Source of the DNA: Prevotellaceae bacterium
Lineage (GTDB): Bacteria; Bacteroidota; Bacteroidia; Bacteroidales; Bacteroidaceae
DNA: 13,580 nucleotides
NCBI GenBank assembly: GCA_015257125.1
Contig: JABZKU010000042.1
Span: 1 to 13,580 of the forward strand
Direction: 5' to 3'
Part shown: positions 6,716-13,427 of the stretch, one piece after another
How positions within the stretch are numbered: position 1 is the stretch's first letter
Layout of the letters: every line of letters begins with the position of its first letter
Position numbers and translations under genes: made by a program
Notes under the pieces: generated by a model
What the model was told of the DNA's origin: nothing
Database searches by the model: none
The model's input: only the letters and a program-made list of their open reading frames with translations

Positions 6716-7160
6716 CGGAAAGCGTATGAGGTTGAACATCGGAATGGGGCTGCACGGCAGCCGATAGGGCGAGAAAGAGTGCCAATCCTATTAGATGGAT
6801 ATCTCGTTCTTTTTGCTTATTCATTTTATATATAGTGGTTTAATGATGTTTTGTGATAGTATCAATCTGAAAGTTCCTTCTATCTTCTTTTTATACGCCA
6901 ATTTCACTTCTTTTTCTCGTCTATTTACTCAAAATAGAAAGTTGTAGTACTATCTATTTTAGGTGTTTATCTCTATCTATCGATATTTCATTTTCACTCT
7001 ATCGACAGAAACCAAAGAACGACAGCGAATTAAGTAAGTGAATCGGTTGTATTTTTAGGCGATCGGCGGCCAAGGGGTGGCGCTCCCCCACCTTGAGGAG
7101 GAGCGACCACCGATTGCGCCTGCGCTATCCGCGAAGGAACGAGTCGCGACGGCCGAGGGC
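6716..7160. other. AT-rich intergenic region with a long hairpin at the HU 3' side
   Basis: No convincing gene. About 6826-7050 is AT-rich, unlike its surroundings, and probably holds promoter signals for the small membrane gene, though I found no full TTTG/TAnnTTTG pair. A 6-32 codon hydrophobic reading frame starts at 6824 on the minus strand but soon runs out of frame into the next gene. At 7062-7114, just after the HU stop on the minus strand, an inverted repeat (GGTGGCGCTCC with GGAGCGACCACC, one bulge, plus ATCGG/CCGAT) could form a hairpin that ends transcription or protects the 3' end. It is not followed by a T-run. Confidence 0.5.
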
Positions 7161-7550
7161 TTAATGACCGGCGGGTGCCACCGTGGGCATTCCGCCCGGA
7201 GCGGGAACAGCCGTGCCGCCCGGAGTGGGCGTGCCCGAGGGATTACCGCCCGTGCCCGAAGGAGTGCCACCCGTGGCAACGGGGGTACCGCCCGGCGTGG
7301 GCGTACCCGAGGGGTTACCGCCCGTGCCCGAAGGAACGCCGCCCGTGCCGACGGGAGCGGGAACAGCCGTGCCGCCCGTGCCGACGGGAGCGGGAACAGC
7401 CGTGCCGCCCGTGGCAACGGGAGTGCCGCCCGGTGTGGGCGTGCCCGAGGGGCTACCACCCGTACCCGAGGGATTACCACCCGTGCCCGAAGGAGCGCCA
7501 CCCGTGCCTGCGGGGTTCGTGCCGGGAGGCGTGGTACCGGGTTGGTTCGT
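7161..7550 (-). repeat. Degenerate coding repeat of the HU-like tail
   Basis: The DNA for the tail is built of recurring 12-48 nt blocks, for example GAGCGGGAACAGCCGTGCC (plus strand) at 7199, 7346 and 7388, and GTGGGCGTGCCCGAGG at about 7226, 7299 and 7436. The blocks keep the reading frame, which is open in an antisense frame as well. This is expected to vary in length between strains by slippage. Confidence 0.75.
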
Positions 7551-7958
7551 GCCGTCACCCTTCTTCTTTTTGTCGCGCCGGTAGAAGCTCACCGCGTGGT
7601 CTTTGACCGAGAGGGCGCGGCGAATGCGCGAGGAGGGATGAAAAACGATGTGCACGCGCTTGATCATCGCGGGACTGACGCTCTGTTCCTCCTTCACTCC
7701 TTTTCCGCAGCGCAACGAGGGGCGGAACGAACCGAGATCGCCGAGGCGGATGCTGCGTCCCTGCTGGAGGCAGTCGATGATCTCGACCTCGAGGGCATCG
7801 ACCACGGCCTTGACGTCGGCCGAAGCGAGGGTACATTTCTTTTCGATGCGCTCGATGATTTTGGCGCGGTCGTCAGCCGCTGCGGTGACGAGTTGCGGGT
7901 AGTAGAGGATGTCGCCGGTCTTGATGTTCTTGCGGCGAATAACGTGGTAGGTTAACAT
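7161..7958 (-). CDS. HU/IHF-like DNA-binding protein with long Gly/Pro/Thr-rich tail
   Basis: This 265-residue protein starts with an HU/IHF-type domain of the Bacteroidales 'histone-like' kind (residues 1-130). MLTYHVIRRKNIKTGD is the typical start, VKAVVDALEVEIIDCLQQG the helical dimer part, and IRLGDLGSFRPSL the conserved beta-arm entry. A basic linker (DKKKKGDG, 129-136) leads to a tail of 129 residues made of GT-P-G repeats such as SGTPTPGGTPVATGGT and GTGGNPSGT. HU-like relatives usually end at 120-170 residues with a short tail, so this one is greatly extended. The ATG at 7956-7958 is preceded 42 nt upstream by an array of eight octamer repeats. It is divergent from the DUF4373 gene. 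The HU assignment is firm; what the tail does is not known. Confidence 0.88.
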   Translation of the reverse strand: MLTYHVIRRKNIKTGDILYYPQLVTAAADDRAKIIERIEKKCTLASADVKAVVDALEVEIIDCLQQGRSIRLGDLGSFRPSLRCGKGVKEEQSVSPAMIKRVHIVFHPSSRIRRALSVKDHAVSFYRRDKKKKGDGTNQPGTTPPGTNPAGTGGAPSGTGGNPSGTGGSPSGTPTPGGTPVATGGTAVPAPVGTGGTAVPAPVGTGGVPSGTGGNPSGTPTPGGTPVATGGTPSGTGGNPSGTPTPGGTAVPAPGGMPTVAPAGH

Positions 7959-8000
7959 AAGGTTGAAATTTAAGGGGTTAATGAAAGGAGAAGGGAGATG

Positions 8001-8066
8001 GTGGACGAGCAAACGGGTAAACAAGTAGACGAGTAAACTTGTAGACAGGTGAACGAGTAGACGAGT
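8001..8066. repeat. Exact-period octamer array (8 x GTRRACNN) upstream of the HU-like gene
   Basis: Eight consecutive 8-mers begin at 8001, 8009, 8017, 8025, 8033, 8041, 8049 and 8057: GTGGACGA, GCAAACGG, GTAAACAA, GTAGACGA, GTAAACTT, GTAGACAG, GTGAACGA, GTAGACGA. Positions 1-2 (GT) and 5-6 (AC) are nearly invariant. Here the array occurs without the palindromic core seen at the other sites. It lies in the likely leader of the HU-like gene. Confidence 0.85.
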
Positions 8067-8486
8067 GCCGTCGCGTCATCGTGAGCATCACCTCCCTTCA
8101 CTCTCCAATACAATCGAGAGGGGCCAAATGTGACAGGGAGAGGGCAGAAAATTCGTATAAAAAATGTTTCATCGCTCAAAATCAATGCGTTCGAAAGCCG
8201 AAAAAGAGGCGAAAAAAGTCCACAATGTTTTGTCATTTCTCCGCACATTCTCACGAAAAGGTGTGGAGTTTGTGTTCATTCTCACCAATACAACGAAAAG
8301 TTGCGAACCCCGCCAATACAACGCAGGGAAATGCCCCAAAATAGGCGATTTCATCGAAGCAGAAAGCGTTTCATGGCGTGACAAGGGAGAGGAACTGAGC
8401 GTAAGAAAGCTCGTCAATCTCAAACACTTACCCAAACCAAGCGCAAGAAAAGGAAGAAAATACGGCAGTGAGTTCGAAAAAGTTTA

Positions 8487-8494
8487 TACCTTTG
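8487..8494 (+). promoter_or_regulatory. Promoter -7 element for DUF4373-DUF6633 operon
   Basis: TACCTTTG matches the Bacteroidota -7 consensus TAnnTTTG and is followed by C as usual. Transcription would start near 8501, about 65 nt before the DUF4373 ATG. I see no good TTTG at the normal 19-21 nt upstream, so the promoter may be weak or activator-dependent. Confidence 0.6.
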
Positions 8495-8565
8495 CAGCAC
8501 AGCGAGGCGCAAAAACCACGAAAACACCGCCTCGCCCATTGCATTTCCCTTAAATCATCGAAGTT

Positions 8566-10713
8566 ATGCCCCTATTCAGTCCCTATTTCCCCCTCGAATC
8601 CAACGCCTACCGCGTCGGCAAGAGCGGACAGTTGCGCCGCCAAATGGGCACCGCGGGTTTCGGCCTCTATGTGATGGTGCTCTCTCACCTGCGCGACTGT
8701 CCCGACTGCACGACCGAACTCGACTACGACGCGCTGGGCTACGAACTGCACGAAGACCCCGCCCTCGTCCGCCGCGTGGTGGAAGACTTCGGGCTCTTCC
8801 TCCTCGACCGCGAGCACGGCACTTTCACCGCCGAAGCCCTGCGAGAGGTGGCCGCCGCCGCTCGTCCGCGCACTCGATCGAAGCGCAACAACGCAGAACG
8901 GCACCGCCGCGAGAGAAAAAGTTCGCGCCGAACGACCGACACCGCCGACACGTGTCCCGAAGAAACGACGGAGGAGGCCGACAATGACGACACGGGCTCC
9001 GGCGAGAAAACAGCGGCGGCAGCCGACGACACCGCCGACCTGTTCCCCAACGAAACGGAGGAGGAAGCCGACACCGCCGACGCGCTCTCCGACGCAACGG
9101 CGCAAGACGACGCACTCACCGCCGACACAGAAGCCGTTTACGACAGCGCGCAGCCGAAAAACGATCGACCCGTCGCGGAAAGAAAAGAAGAAAATAAAAA
9201 ACCCTCTCCCCCTATAGTCCCCCTCCCCCAAGGGGTGAGTGGGAAGGGCGAAACGCCCCAAAACGCACGGCGGGAGGAGGAAGCGCAATCGCGTTTTTCG
9301 GCTGTCGCCGTGTCGTTGCCGCCACCGTCCGTGCGGGGTGACGAAAGCAAGTTGCCCGCAATGAGCGCGAAGGCGGAAACGAACGCTGAGCGCCCCACCC
9401 CTTCGGACGAAATGCCCGCAACCGCCCAGCCCACCACGGCCACGACCGCGGGCGACCTGCCCGCAATGAGCACCCCGGCGAACACGGCGAGCGAAACCGC
9501 CCCGCAAATAGTGGAAAATTCGACCAAAGGCGAGGGATACACCCCCGAAAGCGAGGGAAAATTTCCCCTTGTGAGCGCCCTATCGAACACGGCCGGCGAA
9601 ACCACGCCGCAAGGGATGGAAAATTCGCTCGATGTGAAAGAGGACGACGAGCGGACGGAGCGGAATCGCCGCCCGGCGCATTGGACGCGTGAGCGGTTTG
9701 TCGCGCCGAATGCGAGGGAGGTGGCGGCCTATGCGCACTTTTTGGGGCGGCCGCGGTTCAACGCGCTGCAGTTTGTGCTCTACTACGAGTCGCGCGGTTG
9801 GCTATTGCAGGGCGGACTGGCCGTGGCCGATTGGCGCAGCTTGGTGAAACTCTGGTTGGTGCGCGGCGATGTGCAACGCCGTGGGGCGCAGGGCGAACCG
9901 CAGACCGCCTACGCCGCACAAACGAGCGGCTTTTCGGGTCGGAATGCGCCAAAATCGCCGATTTCATCGACCGACGGCAGCAAAACTTCGCCTTCGCTCC
10001 CCTCGGCCGCCGGCGTTCGTCAGCCGACGCGCACCACCTCAGTGCAACAACGGCGGGAGGACGATTTGGCCCGGTGGGCGAGCACCCTGCTGGGCGTGAC
10101 GCCCGACGCGCTCAGCGCGGGAAGTACGTCGTTTGCCGCCCCCTCATCGCCCGATCTCGCCGCGTCTTCCGAGACTTCGGCGGGCACTTCGCCGCAACTG
10201 CTCCTCGGTGCGAACGAAAGCGGGCGTTCGTTCGCCTACGCCGACGAGGATACCACTGAGCACCAAGCCTTTGCCGGCGAAAGCACCGCACCCGACGACG
10301 CGCTTTCCGCCCACGTGGCCGAGCCTGCACACAACAATGCGCAGGAAGGAGCGAAGGGCGAAGCGAAAGTTCGCCTCATGGGCGAGACCTCAGATCGACA
10401 ATCCACTGAAAACAACATACTTGACACGGAAGCACTACCCGAGACGGGCGGCGTTTCCGCCCACGAAAACACCCTTTTGTTCACCTTCAACACACCCCCT
10501 CATGTATCACGAAAATCACTCGAGCCCTTCCCCGTCGCACACGGCGGAAAACGCGCTCCACGCCCCGATGGCCGGGGCCATGTCCACCCTCTTCCGCTCG
10601 CCGACGAGCCGTCGCCGACCGACGATGCCGCCGAACGGCGTCGCAGTGCCGCCGAACGGCGCGAATGCACCGCGTGCCTGCACGAATATCGCGCCGGCTG
10701 CGTGCCCTTCTGA
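8566..10713 (+). CDS. DUF4373 (Lin1244/Lin1753-like) domain protein, replication-initiator-like, with very long disordered middle
   Basis: This 715-residue protein begins with a DUF4373 domain (about 1-105; SPYFPLESNAYRVGK, then QLRRQMGTAGFGLYVMVLSHL), found in phage and mobile-element proteins that resemble replication initiators. Residues about 366-440 carry the usual C-terminal partner block, with AREVAAYAHF, ALQFVLYYESRGW (YYESRGW at 406-412) and VADWRSLVKLW. Between them lies about 260 residues of Ala/Thr/Glu/Asp/Pro-rich sequence with internal repeats (TADTADTCPEET / ADDTADLFPNET; NTASETAPQIVENS / NTAGETTPQGMENS). After 445 comes a further 270 residues of low complexity. Ordinary relatives are 250-350 residues, so this one is at least doubled. 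The frame stays open to the TGA at 10711, but third-position G+C falls after about 10300 and the next gene's frame looks more coding from 10502. Role unproven. Confidence 0.85.
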   Translation: MPLFSPYFPLESNAYRVGKSGQLRRQMGTAGFGLYVMVLSHLRDCPDCTTELDYDALGYELHEDPALVRRVVEDFGLFLLDREHGTFTAEALREVAAAARPRTRSKRNNAERHRRERKSSRRTTDTADTCPEETTEEADNDDTGSGEKTAAAADDTADLFPNETEEEADTADALSDATAQDDALTADTEAVYDSAQPKNDRPVAERKEENKKPSPPIVPLPQGVSGKGETPQNARREEEAQSRFSAVAVSLPPPSVRGDESKLPAMSAKAETNAERPTPSDEMPATAQPTTATTAGDLPAMSTPANTASETAPQIVENSTKGEGYTPESEGKFPLVSALSNTAGETTPQGMENSLDVKEDDERTERNRRPAHWTRERFVAPNAREVAAYAHFLGRPRFNALQFVLYYESRGWLLQGGLAVADWRSLVKLWLVRGDVQRRGAQGEPQTAYAAQTSGFSGRNAPKSPISSTDGSKTSPSLPSAAGVRQPTRTTSVQQRREDDLARWASTLLGVTPDALSAGSTSFAAPSSPDLAASSETSAGTSPQLLLGANESGRSFAYADEDTTEHQAFAGESTAPDDALSAHVAEPAHNNAQEGAKGEAKVRLMGETSDRQSTENNILDTEALPETGGVSAHENTLLFTFNTPPHVSRKSLEPFPVAHGGKRAPRPDGRGHVHPLPLADEPSPTDDAAERRRSAAERRECTACLHEYRAGCVPF

Positions 10714-10714
10714 G

Positions 10715-11320
10715 ATGAGCGAGGCGGAACGCGTCTACTGGCGACAGCGGATCTTCCACTTTTACAACCCCTCGCTGCAAGCCACCGTGGCCGAGAACCC
10801 GGGATGGTGCTATTGCAACGACAAATTGCTCACCCTCAAGCGCTTTCGCGAACAGTTGGGCGCGGATTCGGCGAACGCTTGGCTGTGTCTGCAACTGAAC
10901 CACACGGCGAAGTCGTGGGGGAGCGCCGACGGGCTGACGAGCGATCAGTTGCAGGCGGCGGCCGCAGCCATCGCGGTGGCGTACGGCGAACTGAATTTGG
11001 GCGAGGTGATGCTCTATTTGTGCTACTTGTTGGCGGGTCGCTACGGCAAGGTGGCTTTCGGTGCGCTGACGGTGGACGCGATGGTGTCGAACTTGCCGGA
11101 ATTTATGAAGGAACGCAACCGCGAGCGGGGTCGCTATGAGCGTATGCTGGAAGATGCTGCGCGGGCTCGGGAGGCGGCGGAGCACGCGAAACACTGTTGC
11201 ACGCGCGAACGCTATTTGGAGCTGCGCGCTCTGGCTTTGCAGCGCACGAACGGCGACGAACAGGCGGCCCGCGAACTGCTGAAACAGCGGTTTTGGCTGG
11301 AGGAAGAGATGAATAAGTAG
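10715..11320 (+). CDS. DUF6633 family protein
   Basis: The conserved part is 201 residues from MSEAERVYWRQRIFHFYNPS. The segment LNLGEVMLYLCYLLAGRYGKVAFGALTVDAMVSNLPEFMKERN resembles DUF6633, a family often found directly after DUF4373 genes in Bacteroidales; the function is unknown. The C-terminal third is a charged helix rich in Arg/Glu/Ala, probably a coiled coil. I give the ATG at 10715, one base after the DUF4373 stop (TGAGATG), which allows coupled translation. The same frame is open upstream with an ATG at 10502 (71 more residues, Pro/Ser-rich), and third-position G+C there (about 80%) favours this frame over the DUF4373 frame, so the longer form may be the real one. The stop TAG is the first part of a GTAGAC repeat octamer. 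Confidence 0.75.
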   Translation: MSEAERVYWRQRIFHFYNPSLQATVAENPGWCYCNDKLLTLKRFREQLGADSANAWLCLQLNHTAKSWGSADGLTSDQLQAAAAAIAVAYGELNLGEVMLYLCYLLAGRYGKVAFGALTVDAMVSNLPEFMKERNRERGRYERMLEDAARAREAAEHAKHCCTRERYLELRALALQRTNGDEQAARELLKQRFWLEEEMNK

Positions 11321-11586
11321 ACGAGTAGACAGCTGTAAACGAGTAGACACGAGAGGCAGTCAAAGCGGCGAATCACGCGTTTACTCGTAAATGAGTAGAC
11401 GGGGAAACGAGAGGAGCACTCGAAGCGGCGAATCACGCGTTTACGCTGTGTACCAGTTCACTTCGTCAACGAAGTCCACCTGTGAACAGGTAGACGGGTA
11501 AACATGTAGACGCGTGAGTCACTCGACCGCATCACGCGTTTACGCTGTGTACCGGTTTACTCCGTTTACGAAGTCTCCCCCGGTCT
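11317..11586. repeat. Palindromic octamer repeat element, three cores
   Basis: GTAGACGA-type units with 8-nt spacing (11317, 11325) are followed by three palindromic cores: GAGAGGCAGTCAAAGCGGCG with AATCACGCGTTTAC at 11371-11384; GAGAGGAGCACTCGAAGCGGCG with the same 14-mer at 11431-11444; and GAGTCACTCGACCGC with ATCACGCGTTTAC at 11531-11543. The first two are exactly 60 nt apart. The second and third are each followed by GCTGTGTACC(A/G)GTT(C/T)AC. The element fills the whole gap between the DUF6633 stop and the sigma factor start, leaving no room for an ordinary promoter. Confidence 0.85.
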
Positions 11587-11604
11587 ACACAACAACCATC
11601 AACC

Positions 11605-12426
11605 ATGACAACCCATTACGATCAATACCTCGCCCCGCACCTTGAGATGGTGCGCGGCATTGTGCGCCGGCACTCGTATCCGGCGAGCGAAACGGCCGAT
11701 AATTTTCAGAGTGTGGTGCTCGTCCTGCTCGAACACCTGGAAGAGTTGGGCGCGCTGGCGCAGGGCGCGCTCGGCGGTGCGGCGCAGTTCGATCCGCGGC
11801 CGTGGATTTCGACCGTGACGCTCCACGCGCTATCGACGCTCAACCGCCGCGCGCAGCGGCATCGCGCCACGCATCTCACCCCCGCCGGCCGCCCGAGAGC
11901 GGACGAGGAGGAGGGGGCGAACGAAGCCCTCGCGGAGGGAACGAACGCCGGGTGCCTCCCCGATTCCCTCGTGAACGACAGCGCCGCGGCGGCCGAACCT
12001 TTCGCCCCCTTCGCCCCGAAACCGGCGCAAGACGCACCGAAACGCTGGGCGCGCCGCGAAAGGGCGATCGCCACGCACGACACGTGTCTGGAAAGTTGGC
12101 ACACGGGGCTTTCGCGTCCCGGTTTTCACCGCACGAAGGCGGGGCGGCTGTGGACGGCAATGCGGCGCAGGGCACGACAAGCGGGTTCGGCCTTCGACTA
12201 TGCGCGGGTGCTGGATGCGCGGTGGTCGCGTGCGCTCTCAGCTTTGGGCACGGAGTCGCGAAGTGTGGTGCTGCTGCACGCCGACGGGTGGAGTTCGGCC
12301 GAAATCGCCGAGGCGATGGGGCTGAGTGCGCCTTCGGTGCGCCAGTTGTTGAGCCGCGGACGCGCACGGCTCGCCCGAGTACGCGATCGCCCCGGCGTTT
12401 TTCGGCAGAAAAATTTGGCCGATTGA
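11605..12426 (+). CDS. ECF-type RNA polymerase sigma factor
   Basis: This 273-residue protein has a sigma region 2 at about residues 10-75 (VRGIVRRHSYPASETADNFQ..VVLVLLEHLEEL) and a clear region 4 at about 208-258 (LSALGTESRSVVLLHADGWS then the helix-turn-helix SSAEIAEAMGLSAPSVRQLL and SRGRARLARVR). It should direct RNA polymerase to a special set of promoters. Between the two regions is an unusually long linker (about 85-200) rich in Ala, Glu, Pro and Arg. Ordinary ECF factors are 160-200 residues long. No anti-sigma gene lies next to it. The ATG at 11605 follows an ACAACAACCATCAACC leader and a repeat element that fills the space to the DUF6633 gene; with no promoter visible it may depend on read-through from 8487. 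A strong terminator follows 68 nt after the stop. Confidence 0.85.
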   Translation: MTTHYDQYLAPHLEMVRGIVRRHSYPASETADNFQSVVLVLLEHLEELGALAQGALGGAAQFDPRPWISTVTLHALSTLNRRAQRHRATHLTPAGRPRADEEEGANEALAEGTNAGCLPDSLVNDSAAAAEPFAPFAPKPAQDAPKRWARRERAIATHDTCLESWHTGLSRPGFHRTKAGRLWTAMRRRARQAGSAFDYARVLDARWSRALSALGTESRSVVLLHADGWSSAEIAEAMGLSAPSVRQLLSRGRARLARVRDRPGVFRQKNLAD

Positions 12427-12651
12427 GTGATTTTTTCCACTTTTGCCTTGGACTCGGGAGTTTTTTCCCGAAGGTCTACCATGATTTAGTTGTTCGGCGC
12501 ACGGAATTCGTTCCTGCGCCGTTTTTTTCGGTGCACCGACCCGGCGTTAGTTTTTCGGCGCGGCAGTGGTGACGGATGCTTTCGCGCGGCGCTCGCGCGT
12601 ATATAAGAGATTGTTCGCGTAATTTCCGGCGCGAAAATTTGGCCGATTGAG
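12410..12651 (+). repeat. 18-nt direct repeat covering the sigma-factor stop codon
   Basis: AAAATTTGGCCGATTGAG occurs at 12410-12427, where it encodes the last residues and the stop of the sigma factor, and again at 12634-12651 in the intergenic region. The flanks are loosely similar as well (TTCGGCAG / CCGGCGCG before; TTTTGCCTT / TTTTGCGTT after). Confidence 0.85.
12495..12528 (+). terminator. Strong intrinsic terminator of the sigma-factor gene
   Basis: CGGCGCA (12495-12501) pairs with TGCGCCG (12515-12521), and inside it GGAA (12503-12506) pairs with TTCC (12511-12514) around a TTCG tetraloop, with one bulged C. Seven T residues follow (12522-12528). A weaker hairpin, TCGGGA/TCCCGA (12454-12471), precedes it. 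Confidence 0.9.
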
Positions 12652-12890
12652 GAGATTTGCCGAATTTTGCGTTTATCCTCGATTTGGTTCATCGAGGTGA
12701 TCTGTTTTTATCTTTGGAGGGCGGCGTCCGAGACCCGTTTTTCAGCCTTTCGGCGTCGCCCGACATGGAGGTAAAAATCGGGAGTGCGGGAGGTAAATCG
12801 GGCAGTAGTCCCAACGCCTCTTCGCCGTGAGCGGCTCACCCGCCCCCACGTTTTTCTCCTCGCTCTGCCTCCAACCTACAAACTCCCTCT
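12529..12890 (+). other. Intergenic region and leader of mreD
   Basis: No gene is visible: neither mreC nor any other protein. It holds CGCGCGTATATAAGAG (about 12594), the second copy of the 18-nt repeat, the promoter at 12683-12716, and an imperfect hairpin just after the start site (GGGCGGCG at about 12718 with CGTCGCCC at about 12755). A near-repeat GAGGTAAAAATCGGGAG / GAGGTAAATCGGGCAG follows at 12775-12806. The leader of about 165 nt is GC-rich and likely structured. Confidence 0.55.
12683..12716 (+). promoter_or_regulatory. Bacteroidota-type promoter of mreD
   Basis: TTTG (12683-12686) and TATCTTTG (12709-12716) match the two consensus boxes, with 22 nt between them, one more than the usual 19-21. 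Transcription would start near 12723, about 168 nt before the mreD ATG. Confidence 0.6.
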
Positions 12891-13421
12891 ATGTTTCACT
12901 CCTCTCTGGCTCGCAGCCTCTGGTTCATCGTGTTGGTCATCGCGCAAGCGCTGGTTTTCAACCACATCCACCTGTTCGGCTACGCCACTCCGATGCCCTA
13001 TGTTTTTGTGCTGCTGATCCTTCGTCACGGCACGCCGCGTTGGGTTTATGTGCTGACGGGCTTCGTGACGGGTCTTTGCATCGACGCGGTGAGCACCACG
13101 CCGGGTGTGGCGGCCGGTGCGCTGACCTTCGCGGGACTGTTGACGCCGGGCGTGCTGCAGTTTTTCGCTCCCGACGACAAGTTGGAAGAAGCCTTTCTGC
13201 CGGGGGTGCGCACGATGACGTGGAACGGCTTTTTGAAATTCGCGGCCACGCTTTCGTTCGTGACGGTGTCGGTGTTTCACGTATTGGAGAGTTTTTCGTT
13301 TTTCCACCCGGCTGCGCTGGGTTTGAACATCGGCGGCAGTTTTGTGCTCACGCTGCTTTTTGTCGCCACCTTTGAACGCATACGCTTGGCCTTCAGCTCC
13401 GGCGAGGCCACAGCGCGCTGA
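12891..13421 (+). CDS. mreD: Rod shape-determining protein MreD
   Basis: This 176-residue inner-membrane protein is MreD, part of the elongasome (MreB, MreC, RodA, PBP2) that guides side-wall peptidoglycan synthesis. It has about five hydrophobic segments. VFNHIHLFGYATPMPYVFVLL (residues 22-42), GFVTGLCIDAVSTTPGVAAGA and the LESFSFFHPAALGLNIGGS segment are the Bacteroidales form of the family, and the length is normal. ATG at 12891 is the first start with the full first membrane segment. mreC is not upstream and no PBP2 gene begins in the 159 nt downstream, so the gene appears to be expressed alone from its own promoter, which is unusual. Confidence 0.93.
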   Translation: MFHSSLARSLWFIVLVIAQALVFNHIHLFGYATPMPYVFVLLILRHGTPRWVYVLTGFVTGLCIDAVSTTPGVAAGALTFAGLLTPGVLQFFAPDDKLEEAFLPGVRTMTWNGFLKFAATLSFVTVSVFHVLESFSFFHPAALGLNIGGSFVLTLLFVATFERIRLAFSSGEATAR

Positions 13422-13427
13422 GTAGGA

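Larger units (their letters stand above)
7959..8565. other. Divergent intergenic region between HU-like and DUF4373 genes
   Basis: No convincing gene. It holds the octamer array (8001-8066), three copies of CCAATACAA (8105, 8285, 8313; the last two 28 nt apart), a 29-nt block that recurs inside the DUF4373 gene (8329-8357), and the promoter element at 8487-8494. The stretch 8110-8480 is AT-richer than its flanks. An open plus-strand frame from 8164 (129 codons) gives a basic protein without recognisable features and I do not call it. Confidence 0.5.

Noticed and set aside
7183..7584. Plus-strand frame giving a VPEGLPPVPEG-type repeat protein
   Set aside because: It is antisense to the tail of the HU-like gene, whose N-terminal domain is clearly real on the minus strand; the repeat simply keeps several frames open.
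8164..8553. Plus-strand frame of 129 codons before the DUF4373 gene
   Set aside because: No family features, and it runs across the promoter element at 8487, so it is more likely intergenic.
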